Part shown: piece by piece, positions 17,998 to 26,739 of the stretch
How the letters are laid out: each line of letters begins with the position of its first letter
Position numbering within the stretch: the first letter of the stretch is position 1
Assembly: GCA_965205225.1 (NCBI GenBank)
Contig: CBDBFZ010000002.1
Span: forward strand, 682,001 to 746,000
Source of the DNA: Litorimonas sp965205225
Lineage (GTDB): Bacteria > Pseudomonadota > Alphaproteobacteria > Caulobacterales > Maricaulaceae
DNA length: 64,000 nt
Direction: 5' to 3'
The notes under the pieces: model-generated
What the model was told of the DNA's origin: nothing
What the model saw: the letters and a program-made list of their open reading frames with translations, nothing else
Database searches by the model: none
Program-made: the position numbers and the translations under genes

Positions 17998-19564
17998 GTG
18001 GCTGTGTGAAAACGGTTAGTTTTTTGTGATATAGTTCCGGTGATTGAATCGGAGGTTTATTGTGAAGCGCTTTATTGAAGGCCAAGATCGAAATCAGTCC
18101 ATATTATTTCCTGAAAGTCTGGACGAGTATATCGATGAAGATAATACTGTTCGCGTCATTGATGCCTACGTTGATGAACTAGATTTACTCTCAATGGGTT
18201 TCGAGCGCGTCCGGCCCAAGGCGACAGGCCGTCCCGGTTATCATCCGTCTATTTTGCTCAAGCTCTACATTTACGGCTATCTCAACTGTATCCAATCTAG
18301 CCGTAGGCTTGAACGCGAAGCGGGGCGTAATGTTGAGCTTATGTGGCTGACGGGCAAGCTTGCACCTGACTTCAAAACGATTGCTGACTTTAGAAAAGAC
18401 AACGGCACCGCTATCCAATCAACCTGTTCTCAATTTGTGACTCTTTGCCGTGACGTTGGTCTGTTCGCGCGCACAATGGTTGCGATTGATGGAGCCAAGT
18501 TCAAGGCCGTGAACGCGAGAGAAAAGAACTTCACACGCGGCAAGCTCACGCGGCGCATCGGCCAGATTGAGCATTCTATAGAGAAATACCTTCATGCACT
18601 GGACGCGACGGATTTACAGGAAGGCGAGGCCGCTGAGGCCAAGACTGAACGCCTCAAGGAAAAGATTACGTCAATGCGTGAGAAGATGGCTGAGCTTCAA
18701 CAGTTGAAAGATGATCTCGCCGCGTCTTCTAAGAAACAAGTATCCTTAACTGACCCGGACTCAGTGGCTATGGCGACCAGCACAAAGGCTGGTATGGTGG
18801 GGTATAACGTACAGACGGTTGTCGATACCGAGCACCATCTCATTGTCGCGCATGAGGTAACAAACACTGTCTCTGACAAAGTGCAGCTCACAAAGATGAC
18901 GAAACAAGGCCAAGCCGCCATTGGACGAAAAGACATTACAGTCTTTGCAGATCGTGGCTACTTCAGCGGTGCAGAAATTATGGCGACTGAGAAACTGGGC
19001 GCTACAACATACGTGCCCAAGCCTTACACATCTGGCTCTAAAGCCGCGGGCCGCTTTGGCAAACATGACTTCCTCTATCAGCCCGAAGACAATAGTTACC
19101 AATGCCCAGGTGGTCAGAAGATGACCTATCGCTTCATGTCAGTTGAACAGGGCAAGGACATGCAAGTTTACTGGCCGGACGAATGCGCGGCCTGTCCCGT
19201 CAAAGCCAAATGCACGACGGGGAAACAACGGCGGATCAAACGCTGGGTCAATGAGGACATCATCGACGCTATGTTGACGCGATTGAATGACCTCCCGGAA
19301 GCCATGGCCATCCGAAGGGCGACGGTCGAGCATCCGTTCGGGACGCTGAAGTCATGGATGGGTGCCACGCACTTCCTGACCAAACGCCTCAAAAACGTCA
19401 AAACAGAGATGAGTCTATCGGTTCTAGCTTATAATATCCGCCGGATGATCAGCATGTTCGGAGTGAAGAAACTAATCCGGGTGATCCAAGCCTAAGGGGA
19501 AAGCTTGTCCTAAATTAAATCCACTGAAATCGACGCATTGCCCAGGCTGTTTTCACACAGCCAC
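17998..19564 (+). mobile_element. IS1182-family insertion sequence (1567 bp), complete
   Basis: 16-bp perfect terminal inverted repeats (GTGGCTGTGTGAAAAC at the left, its complement at the right) flanked by the 4-bp duplication GGGT (17994-17997 and 19565-19568). It contains one intact transposase gene and looks recently inserted and potentially active. Confidence 0.95.
18062..19495 (+). CDS. IS1182-family transposase, intact
   Basis: About 477 aa DDE transposase. GTG 18062 is chosen because GGAGG lies six bases upstream; an in-frame TTG further upstream lacks a ribosome site. N-terminal domain with GYHPSILLKLYIYGYLN, first catalytic Asp in VAIDGAKFKAVN, second in TVFADRGYFSG, Glu in ATVEHPFGTLK, plus a Cys-rich CAACPVKAKC segment typical of the family. 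A central coiled coil separates the first and second Asp. The only clearly full-length transposase in the window. Confidence 0.93.
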   Translation: MKRFIEGQDRNQSILFPESLDEYIDEDNTVRVIDAYVDELDLLSMGFERVRPKATGRPGYHPSILLKLYIYGYLNCIQSSRRLEREAGRNVELMWLTGKLAPDFKTIADFRKDNGTAIQSTCSQFVTLCRDVGLFARTMVAIDGAKFKAVNAREKNFTRGKLTRRIGQIEHSIEKYLHALDATDLQEGEAAEAKTERLKEKITSMREKMAELQQLKDDLAASSKKQVSLTDPDSVAMATSTKAGMVGYNVQTVVDTEHHLIVAHEVTNTVSDKVQLTKMTKQGQAAIGRKDITVFADRGYFSGAEIMATEKLGATTYVPKPYTSGSKAAGRFGKHDFLYQPEDNSYQCPGGQKMTYRFMSVEQGKDMQVYWPDECAACPVKAKCTTGKQRRIKRWVNEDIIDAMLTRLNDLPEAMAIRRATVEHPFGTLKSWMGATHFLTKRLKNVKTEMSLSVLAYNIRRMISMFGVKKLIRVIQA

Positions 19565-19718
19565 GGGTTGTGCCAGGCCGACTATGATTGGAAGTGGGTG
19601 CGTTGGCTTCATTCTATGGCGAATTTACCAAGACCGCTCCCGGCGGCCCAAGTCAAAATCAAAGGAGCGAAAGGAGCGATCGCAGCCTGTTCGGTTACAC
19701 GCAGCTGACAGTGGGGTT

Positions 19719-21209
19719 CTAGCCCTCCAGCGTATCTTCGACGGCTTTGACCTGTGCATCGAAGGTGGCGTCGTCACCGCGCAGCTGGATGATGCGTTTA
19801 ACCGCATGCATGACCGTGGTGTGGTCACGCCCGCCAAATCGGCGTCCAATATCCGGCAGAGACCGTTTAGTCAGTTTTTTGGACAGATACATAGCGACCT
19901 GGCGCGGACGGGCAACGGCGCGGGCACGGCGCTTGGAACTCATATCGGTCAGGCTGATCGAAAAAGCTTCGCAGACCGTGCGCTGGATGCGGTCCACGGT
20001 CAGACGCTGGCCCGTCATGTAGCGGCTGTCCGATAGGGTTTCCTGAACGGTTTCAAGTGTGATTGGCGTGCCGAGAAATTCGCTCTGGGCAACAATCTGG
20101 TTGAAGGCGCCTTCCAGATCGCGCGGCGTGACATTCATACGCGCAGCGAGATGGTCGCGGGCGGGTTGCGGAATGGCGAGGCTGGCATGGCCCTGCTCAC
20201 GCCGGCGCGTAATCAGCCGGTCGAGAATGCTTAGGCGCAGCTCATAGTCCGCCGGGCCGATCTTGCAGACGAGGCCGGAGGAGAGATAGCTCTTGTGCCG
20301 ATCGGAGGCTTTCTCGATCGTGTCAGGATGCCGATCAGATGCGATCAGGATCTGGCGACCGGCACCGACCATGCTGATGATCGTGTGCAGTAATTCTTCC
20401 TGACTGGCGCTTTTGTCGGCGATGAAATGCACATCATCAATGATCAGCAGGTCAACATCGCGTAGGGAGGTCTTGAACGCGCTCATGCCGTCTCGGCCGG
20501 ATCCGCGCACGCTGGCGACGAACTGGGTCACGAAATCCTCTGCCGAGACAAATTTGACACGCCGGGCCGGATCACGCTCGGTGACTGCGGCTTCGATGGC
20601 GTGCAGAATATGCGTTTTGCCCATGCCGTTCGCGCCGTGCAGCATGATCGGATTATATTGCGGGACTGGATTGCCAATCACCTGCCGCGCCACGGCAACA
20701 GCAAGTTCATTGGACGCGCCGACAACAAAATTGTCGAGGGTGAACCGTTTGCGCGCCAGTTCCGAGACAGGCGTGATCGGCATCTTCGCAGTGCGCGCTA
20801 CAGAGGAGGCGCTGCGAGCGCCGGGAATGCCAGGCAGGGTCGGACGCACCCCATCGGGATCGGTTCGGCGGCGTGCTGACGGGCGCGGACCAGAGACAAG
20901 GCGCACGGCGCGCGGCGGATCAACCCGATCATGTTTTTCCCACAAGCGGTTGATCGTGTCGGCATAATGGGTGTTGATCTTAGAGGCGACGAAACTGGAC
21001 GGCGCGGAAAGTGTTACCGTGTGCGCGTCTGCCGTCTGAATGAACAGCTGTCCCGTCCAGGCGCGGTGGACATTGCGGCCCAGCGCTCGGCCCAGATCTT
21101 CGTCCACCGCTTTCCATGTATTGTGCGCACTCTGAATCGGCGGCTCACCGGTATAGAGATCCGGGACCGTTTCGGTCTGAGATTTTACCGGATCACTGAT
21201 GTTGACCAT
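19719..21209 (-). CDS. dnaA: Chromosomal replication initiator DnaA
   Basis: AAA+ initiator that binds oriC. Domain I near aa 1-105 (WKAVDEDLGRALGRNVHRAW), linker II with low-complexity RRTDP, AAA+ domain with Walker A HGANGMGKTHIL, Walker B LLIIDDVHFIAD and sensor region ILIASDRHPD, and C-terminal DNA-binding domain with GGRDHTTVMHAVKRI. ATG 21209 is preferred because GGAG lies eight bases upstream; ATG 21215 (two codons earlier) is the alternative. Intact. The upstream region has GANTC sites and nested inverted repeats. Confidence 0.97.
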   Translation of the reverse strand: MVNISDPVKSQTETVPDLYTGEPPIQSAHNTWKAVDEDLGRALGRNVHRAWTGQLFIQTADAHTVTLSAPSSFVASKINTHYADTINRLWEKHDRVDPPRAVRLVSGPRPSARRRTDPDGVRPTLPGIPGARSASSVARTAKMPITPVSELARKRFTLDNFVVGASNELAVAVARQVIGNPVPQYNPIMLHGANGMGKTHILHAIEAAVTERDPARRVKFVSAEDFVTQFVASVRGSGRDGMSAFKTSLRDVDLLIIDDVHFIADKSASQEELLHTIISMVGAGRQILIASDRHPDTIEKASDRHKSYLSSGLVCKIGPADYELRLSILDRLITRRREQGHASLAIPQPARDHLAARMNVTPRDLEGAFNQIVAQSEFLGTPITLETVQETLSDSRYMTGQRLTVDRIQRTVCEAFSISLTDMSSKRRARAVARPRQVAMYLSKKLTKRSLPDIGRRFGGRDHTTVMHAVKRIIQLRGDDATFDAQVKAVEDTLEG

Positions 21210-21364
21210 CGACATCACTCCAAACGCAACCAGTGAGTTCAAAACAGGTAAGCCCTTGGAACTCAACAATTTTTAAAGGGGAGTTTCCTGCTTCGATCCC
21301 ACTCGACGCTTAAAAACTCTGAAAGTGGTCTATCCAGACTGCCCTCCCGTCGATCTGTTAAACA

Positions 21365-21554
21365 CGACTCTTTCGTGGACCGTCAACGGCATAATCTTGC
21401 GAATCAGAGGAAAAGAAAAGTTGACTTTAAAAAAGTCAAGAATCGCAAGTTTCTAGCTGTTAGGGAAAATTCATATCAGTGAAAAAAAGTTAACGTTCCC
21501 TGGTTTCGTTTCGTTTCCGAAACGCTGACGCGCCCCTGAATCGGTTCAGAATCA
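21365..21554 (-). promoter_or_regulatory. dnaA upstream region with GANTC cluster and nested inverted repeats
   Basis: Five GANTC sites (CcrM-type methylation target) are visible at about 21367, 21401, 21440, 21538 and 21549. Nested dyads occur: CTTGCGA (21397) pairs with TCGCAAG (21443), enclosing TTGACTTT-aaa-AAAGTCAA (21421-21439). The region is AT-rich compared with its neighbours and could hold the dnaA promoter. I saw no consensus DnaA box (TTATCCACA). Apart from this, no gene is visible between dnaA and the rpsT terminator. Confidence 0.4.
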
Positions 21555-21611
21555 CATTCGTCGTGGAAATTTCGTCCAGCTCTGTGAAAATAGCGGCCGG
21601 GATGACGGCAC

Positions 21612-21637
21612 AAAAAAGCCGGGCACAGGGCCCGGCT
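21612..21637 (-). terminator. Rho-independent terminator of rpsT
   Basis: On the minus strand AGCCGGGCCCTGTGCCCGGCT forms a seven-pair GC-rich stem with a short loop, followed by TTTTTT, about 25 bases past the rpsT stop. Confidence 0.85.
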
Positions 21638-21662
21638 CTCATAGAGTTTATGTGTGGCGGCT

Positions 21663-21926
21663 CTAGCTGAGCGCCTTGCACCGCGATGACAGGCGCGAGA
21701 TTTTCCGCGCCGCTGTGTTTTTGTGATAGACGCCGCGGGAGACCGCGCGCATCATTTCCGGCTCGGCCAGTTTCAGAGCGCTTGTTGCGGCCGCTTTGTC
21801 GCCAGCAGCCAGCGCATCTTCGACGCGGTGCAGGAAGGTGCGGACACGGGAACGGCGGGCCTGATTGACAGCCGTCTTGCGTTCCATCTTACAGACATTT
21901 TTCTTTGCAGATGACGTATTCGCCAT
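21663..21926 (-). CDS. rpsT: 30S ribosomal protein S20
   Basis: 87 aa, MANTSSAKKNVCKMERKTA, basic and alanine-rich, with the helical S20 pattern SALKLAEPEMMRAVSRGVYH followed by KNTAARKISRLSSR. Binds 16S rRNA early in 30S assembly. It lies upstream of dnaA on the same strand, separated by its own terminator. Ends in TAG. Confidence 0.96.
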   Translation of the reverse strand: MANTSSAKKNVCKMERKTAVNQARRSRVRTFLHRVEDALAAGDKAAATSALKLAEPEMMRAVSRGVYHKNTAARKISRLSSRCKALS

Positions 21927-22019
21927 GACCGTCTTTCGTCAGTGTTCAACATAAAGAGAAGCCCGCCACCAGAAATTCGAAGGGCAGGCCGTCATTCGGT
22001 GGACCGGGTAGGCAGCGAA

Positions 22020-22351
22020 GTCGGCTTTGTCAACTGTCAGTGGCAGGGTTTGCAGCGCCTATACTGTTCTTTGCAGGAGTTTGCAGATCGGCGCGGGCTC
22101 CTCCAGCAAGTCATGGGGATCATGATCGCGTCCTTTCCTTGGCCCGCCGATAGGGCGGTGCCAGAGGTAGGTCCGGTATCAGGGCCACGCCTGCATCAGT
22201 CCGCTTGATGAAAAACTGATTGCCGCAGATCATCGTGCAGAACACATCGTCGCAATAAAGACCGCATTTGCCGAACATCTTGTGCGTACGGATCACGCCG
22301 GCTCCAGACATCCTTCTGTCACCAGTTGATGATGTCGATATCGACGGCCAT
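22020..22351 (-). pseudogene. TfoX-N-terminal-domain-like protein, frameshifted
   Basis: ATG 22351 (MAVDIDIIN) lies 2 bp after the enoyl-CoA hydratase stop. The recognisable text MSGAGVIRTHKMFGKCGLYC, ICGNQFFIKRTDAGVALIP and DLPLAPPY is typical of the TfoX N-terminal domain family (about 110 aa). Lesions: one-base losses near 22325 and 22310, a frame change near 22135, and an in-frame TAG in LLQRTV*ALQTLP near 22055. Not functional as it stands. Confidence 0.65.
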
Positions 22352-22353
22352 GC

Positions 22354-23130
22354 CTACCGGTGTTTAACGTGCGGCTTACGCTTTTCGATAAAGGCGTTCA
22401 TGCCCTCTTTCTGATCGTCCGTTGCAAACAGCGACTGGAACATGCGTCGCTCGAAGTGGATGCCTTCGCGCAGAGACATTTCGAACCCTGTATTGATCAC
22501 TTCCTTGAGAATCATATTGGCAGGCTGGCTGTGACTCGCGATCTTGGTGGCGGCGGCCCGCGCCGTATCCATCAGATCATCCACGGGCACGACGCGCGCA
22601 ACCAGGCCGGAATGTTCGGCTTCGGCGGCGTCCATCATCCGGCCCGTCAGGCAGAGATCCATGGCTTTGGCCTTGCCGACGGCGCGCGCCAGGCGCTGCG
22701 TGCCGCCAATGCCGGGAATGACGCCCAGATTGATTTCAGGTTGGCCGAATTTGACCGTGTTGGACGCGATGATGAAATCGCACATCATCGCGATCTCGCA
22801 CCCGCCGCCCAGCGCATAGCCGGAGACGGCGGCGATGATCGGCTTGCGGAAGCGCTCAATACTGCAGTGGTTCTGCTCGAACCAGTCTGTCTTGTAGATA
22901 TTAAGATAGGTGTCTTCGATCATCTCCTTGATGTCCGCGCCAGCGGCAAAGGCCTTATCACTGCCCGTCAGGATAACGCAGCCAATGCCGTCATCCGCTT
23001 CCAATTCCGCGAGCGCGTGCGCCACTTCGCCCATCATCTCTGCATTGAGCGCATTAAGCGCCTTGGGTCGGCTCAGTCGCAACGTGGCGACACGGCCATC
23101 CCGATCTAGGTCGATCAGCTCGTAAGCCAT
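22354..23130 (-). CDS. Enoyl-CoA hydratase
   Basis: Crotonase-fold hydratase of fatty-acid beta-oxidation, 258 aa. Oxyanion-hole and catalytic segments are present: FAAGADIKEM, SGYALGGGCEIAMMCD (first Glu) and QPEINLGVIPGIGGTQRLAR (second Glu and GGTQ loop). The C-terminal helix FATDDQKEGMNAFIEKRKP is typical of mitochondrial-type short-chain enoyl-CoA hydratases. ATG 23130 with AGGAG-like purines upstream. Intact, ending in TAG. Neighbour of mutM as in related alphaproteobacteria. Confidence 0.93.
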   Translation of the reverse strand: MAYELIDLDRDGRVATLRLSRPKALNALNAEMMGEVAHALAELEADDGIGCVILTGSDKAFAAGADIKEMIEDTYLNIYKTDWFEQNHCSIERFRKPIIAAVSGYALGGGCEIAMMCDFIIASNTVKFGQPEINLGVIPGIGGTQRLARAVGKAKAMDLCLTGRMMDAAEAEHSGLVARVVPVDDLMDTARAAATKIASHSQPANMILKEVINTGFEMSLREGIHFERRMFQSLFATDDQKEGMNAFIEKRKPHVKHR

Positions 23131-23192
23131 AGGAGTCTCTTCTTTGATCTGTTCGTCGTGGGTGACGGATTGTTTAGAAGGGGTTTAGCGAG

Positions 23193-23643
23193 CTATAGCG
23201 CGCGCGTCGAGATAGCGCGAGTGTTTGTGTCTTTGTCCCAATAGGTGATACCGGCTTTTTCATAAGCCTTGAGCAAGGCCAACGGCCAAAGCCAGAGGCA
23301 ATAGCACCGCTGTGAAGCCGCTGACGAAGATTTGCATCTTCCAGTAACAATAGATATCCCATAACGAACTGACCGACAGCGGGTTTGCCGGAAAGAAGAT
23401 GACGCCAAAAATAGACGTAGATACCGATAAGGCAGAACAGGATGAACATTGCGCCGATCATGTCGCGAAACACGAAATCCCTGCGCTTCCAGAACCATTA
23501 CCACTACCCGTCGACGCCCATTCAGCAAGATAAATGAGCGGAGCGTAGATCGCCATCATGGCGAAAATCAGCATTACAAGATCGATTGAGGCGGCAATAT
23601 ATCGCCGGAAGTGTCCGATGGGAGCATCGGAATAAGTCTGCAA
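23193..23643 (-). pseudogene. RDD-family membrane protein, frameshifted
   Basis: First frame MQTYSDAPIGHFRRYIAASI followed by DLVMLIF carries the RDD signature at the first helix. A second frame has MIGAMFILFCLIGIYVYFW and GKPAVGQFVMGYLLL. A third has LWPLALLKAYEKAGITYWDK and DTNTRAIS, the normal RDD C-terminus. Breaks lie near 23480 and 23300-23350. Only a TTG (23643) serves as a start. Function of the family unknown; here inactivated. Confidence 0.7.
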
Positions 23644-23655
23644 TATGGGCCGTGG

Positions 23656-23811
23656 TCAGGTAAAGACGACAATCGAGCCCAATATTACAAGAGTCAGGCT
23701 ATAAGGTGTGCCCATCATCAAGCCGGTTGACCAAGATAGCCCACCCGTAAAATATAAGGTGGCGATCGTACCCCAGATAATCACGCCAAGACTGTAATGG
23801 CTCACATTCAT
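23656..23811 (-). CDS. Small hydrophobic membrane protein (51 aa), function unknown
   Basis: ATG 23811 lies 9 bp past the mutM stop: MNVSHYSLGVIIWGTIATLY, then a second hydrophobic stretch (YSLTLVILGSIVVFT). Two short membrane helices with a TGA at 23656. It sits between mutM and the decayed RDD gene and could be the 5' part of the same membrane-protein locus. Confidence 0.45.
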   Translation of the reverse strand: MNVSHYSLGVIIWGTIATLYFTGGLSWSTGLMMGTPYSLTLVILGSIVVFT

Positions 23812-23819
23812 GTTCCGAC

Positions 23820-24656
23820 CTACCGCTGACACCCTTTACAGTAAAATGTGCTCCGTCCGCCTTGGACGCGGCGGGCGATGGGGGCTGTGCAGGCAGTGCA
23901 GGACTCGCCTTCGCGGCCATAGACCGCGAAAGTCTTCTGAAAATAACCGAGCGCCCCATTAGCCTGGCGGTGATCACGCAGCGATGATCCACCCGCCGCA
24001 ATCGCTTCGGTCAGTACATCTTTGGTATGGAGAACCAGCGTTTCGGTTTCCGCAATGGTCAGGCGGTCAGCGCCGCGGCCCGGGCTAATCCCGGCACGAA
24101 ACAGCGCCTCACAGACATAGATATTGCCAAGCCCCGCGACGATATGCTGGTCCAGAAGCACGATCTTGATCGCGGATTTCTTGCCTTTAAGGCGAGCGCG
24201 CAGGTCCGGCGCGTTGAAACTGTTGGACAGAGGTTCAGGGCCCATATCATCAAGCCGGTAAGGCTCGCCCTGGCTAACCAGCTCCATAAAGCCGAACCGT
24301 CTTGGATCATTATATATGACCGTGTTGCCGTTCTCAGTCTCGAAGACGACGTGGTGGTGTTTCGGGTTCGCATCATGGGCGTGCATAAAATCGCCCAGCT
24401 GTGCGCCGCCAAGAACGAACCGCCCACTCATCCCCAGATGCATAAAGAGCCGCTCGCCAGAGGTCAGATCGGCTTGAAGGAATTTGGCGCGGCGTGACAG
24501 GCGCTCAATGCGCTGCCCTTCGATGCGGCCCTTGAAGTCGGGCGCAAAGGGAAAGCGTAGATCTGGACGGTTCAGCTGCACCCGCTGAATAATTCGGCCT
24601 TCAAGAACCGGCGCGAGCCCTCGCCGGACCGTTTCGACTTCAGGAAGTTCTGGGAT
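23820..24656 (-). CDS. mutM: Formamidopyrimidine-DNA glycosylase MutM (Fpg) lacking a standard start codon
   Basis: Bifunctional glycosylase/AP lyase removing 8-oxoguanine. The frame contains the whole protein: PELPEVETVRRGLAPVLEGR at the N-terminus (catalytic Pro and Glu), Lys in RRAKFLQ, DQHIVAGLGNIYVCEALF, and the C-terminal zinc finger CTACTAP...FYCKGCQR. Yet the codon before PELPE at 24654-24656 is ATC, not ATG, with GAGGA six bases upstream and an in-frame TGA just before. The next usable in-frame start, GTG 24581 (QLNRPDL), would remove the catalytic Pro. Either a true start-codon loss or a base error. Confidence 0.88.
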   Translation of the reverse strand: MPELPEVETVRRGLAPVLEGRIIQRVQLNRPDLRFPFAPDFKGRIEGQRIERLSRRAKFLQADLTSGERLFMHLGMSGRFVLGGAQLGDFMHAHDANPKHHHVVFETENGNTVIYNDPRRFGFMELVSQGEPYRLDDMGPEPLSNSFNAPDLRARLKGKKSAIKIVLLDQHIVAGLGNIYVCEALFRAGISPGRGADRLTIAETETLVLHTKDVLTEAIAAGGSSLRDHRQANGALGYFQKTFAVYGREGESCTACTAPIARRVQGGRSTFYCKGCQR

Positions 24657-24744
24657 ATCTATTCCTCATCTTAAACGCGGTGATGTTGAAAGATCAGCAG
24701 ATGGATTGTTTAAGTCAAGCTTAGCATGACACCCAATACCTCTA

Positions 24745-24765
24745 TCACCGAGTCAAGCTCGGTGA
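24745..24765. repeat. Hairpin between grpE and mutM
   Basis: TCACCGAG and CTCGGTGA form a perfect 8-bp inverted repeat with a 5-base loop, just past the grpE stop. There is no T-run on either side, so it may be a weak terminator or an mRNA-end stabiliser of grpE. Confidence 0.5.
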
Positions 24766-24791
24766 TGAAGGGAATAGAGTTTGGAGCTTGG

Positions 24792-25505
24792 CTAAGCAGG
24801 TCCCGTGCTGACAGCGACCATGGCGGCGCGGAGGGTTCGCTCACCGATAGTGAAACCTTGCTGCATCACAGCGGCGACATGGCCCTTTTTCACATCGGGA
24901 TGAGGAATATTGGCAACAGCCTGATGCACATTGGGATCGAATTTCTCGCCAAAACCGGCAACCGGCTTGATCTGGTGACGCCCCAGCGCGGCGGTCAGAT
25001 CTTTCTCGGTCAGCTCAATGCCTTCGACCAGATTTCGCGCATTTTCGCCCAGCTCTTCTTTCGCCTGGCCATCGATCGTATGCAACGCGCGGGACAGATT
25101 GTCATAGACAGAGAGAATATCGGCAGCGAATTTTTCGACCCCGTAAAGCTTGGCGTTTTGAACTTCGCGTTCGGACCGCTTGCGGATATTGTCGGCCTCG
25201 GCCATCGTCCGCAGCGCTTGATCCCGCATTGTTGCGATCTGCGTTTCCAGCTCTTGAACGCGCGCTGCATCCACGCCGGATGCAGCGCCTGTGTCTTCCA
25301 ATTCAGACTCCGGATAAGGGACGTCTTCATCATCATCGGCAAGAATATCGTCTTTATGTTTTTCAAGGAAATCATCCGCAGCCCGTTTCAGATCAGCCGG
25401 GCTCGATTTACCGCCGCGTCCGGTTTGTCCTTGAGCTTCGGAATCGATCTGGGACTGCAGGGCATCCCACTCATCCATTTCACCATTGCCGTTTTCGTTA
25501 GACAT
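24792..25505 (-). CDS. grpE: Nucleotide exchange factor GrpE
   Basis: ADP-release factor for DnaK. 237 aa: acidic, disordered N-terminus, long helix with DQALRTMAEADNIRKRSERE, then VYDNLSRALH and the C-terminal beta domain (FDPNVHQAVANIPHPDVKKG, VMQQGFTIGERTLRAAMV). ATG 25505. It lies directly downstream of the broken hrcA on the same strand. Intact. Confidence 0.96.
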   Translation of the reverse strand: MSNENGNGEMDEWDALQSQIDSEAQGQTGRGGKSSPADLKRAADDFLEKHKDDILADDDEDVPYPESELEDTGAASGVDAARVQELETQIATMRDQALRTMAEADNIRKRSEREVQNAKLYGVEKFAADILSVYDNLSRALHTIDGQAKEELGENARNLVEGIELTEKDLTAALGRHQIKPVAGFGEKFDPNVHQAVANIPHPDVKKGHVAAVMQQGFTIGERTLRAAMVAVSTGPA

Positions 25506-25521
25506 TTTGTCTCTTATCTCC

Positions 25522-26589
25522 TTAGCGGCGCCGGGTCAGCGTTTCGCCGACCAGTTTTGCCGTCAAATCTACCATTGGGATAACGTGCCTGTAATTCAGT
25601 CGCGTCGGCCCGATGATCCCTAAAGCGCCCGGAAATTTCTCAGCCTGATCGTGATAGGGCGCAACCATAACACTGGAACTCGTTAGTGAGAAAAGCGAGT
25701 TCTCCGTTCCTATGAAAATCCTTACCCGTCTGCATGTTCCGTCTGCATGTTCCGTCTGAGCCAGCAAGGAGATCAGCTCTTCCTTGCGTTCCAGATCCTC
25801 GAACAACATCCGGATACGCTCCAAGTCGGTTTGAGCGTCCATATTGTCAAGCAGCTGTGCTTGTCCGCGGACGATCAATTTACGGTCTTTCGCAGGTTCG
25901 TCGGTCCAGTTGGCCAGACCCTGTGTTTGATCAGCATGGCCGCAGCAACATCAATCGCGGCGCGGCCCTGTTCTATTTTGGCAAGAATATCAGCGCGAGC
26001 CTCGGACAGTTGCCGCCCGCGCAAACGCGCAGACAGGAAATTTCCGACCCGCTCAAGACTGGCAGAAAGGATCCCGTCTGGACGCGGCATCAACCGGTTT
26101 TCGACACGGCCATCCTCATGCACCATGACCACAAGCGGGCGGCCATCATCCAGTCCGACAAATTCGACATGGGATAGGGCGGTCTCGGTTGCGGGCTCTG
26201 GCGCAAAGGACCAGTCCTGCAAGCAGTGTGGAGGCTTCGGTAAAGACTTGATCGGACTCGCGGTCTGACGCGGCGATCTACGCCTCCAGACAACGGCGTT
26301 CCGCTGCCGAGACATCCCCGATTTCGATCAGCTCATCAACATAAAGCCGAAGTCCGATCTGGGTCGGCTGTCGGCCTGCGCCGACATGTGGGGATTCCAG
26401 CAGGCCCAGACTCGTAAGGTTAGCCATGAAGGAGCGGATTGAGGCAGGTGAGAGCGCCGTGCCAGAGAGGGCGATGATTTTGGGCCCGGCCGACAATCCA
26501 CTTTCTAGATAGGCCGAAACGACTGCGCCAAAACTATTACGCGCACGGGCGTCAAGCTCACTCAGCGGAAATGTGGCGGATGCGGACAT
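25522..26589 (-). pseudogene. hrcA: Heat-inducible transcription repressor HrcA, disrupted
   Basis: HrcA represses chaperone genes through CIRCE operators. Starts MSASATFPLSELDARARNSF with the winged-helix text SPASIRSFMANLTSLGLLES and GRQPTQIGLRLYVDELIEIG. A TAG follows LEA at about 26280, although the same frame continues IAASDRESDQVFTEASTLLA. The frame then shifts near 26220 (ALSHVEFVGLDDGRPLVVMV) and again near 25912 (LLDNMDAQTDLERIRMLFED ... IGPTRLNYRHVIPMVD). A 13-bp duplication (TGTTCCGTCTGCA) near 25730-25757 adds residues in the last part. At least three lesions: no full-length repressor. Confidence 0.9.
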
Positions 26590-26739
26590 AGAACAGACTA
26601 TTTGGGCAGAGTAGAGTGAGCTGGCGAGAGGACGGTCCCTTCGGTAGTCCCCTTTGCTACGCGTATTTTCATGTCCCGATCCTTGCCTTTGGCGGAGGGA
26701 GCGCACAAAGCTCGGCACCCACTTTAAAGGAGTCCCTTC

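Noticed and set aside
21270..21660. Replication origin oriC upstream of dnaA
   Set aside because: No consensus DnaA boxes seen, and in related bacteria oriC is often not adjacent to dnaA; retained only as a regulatory region.
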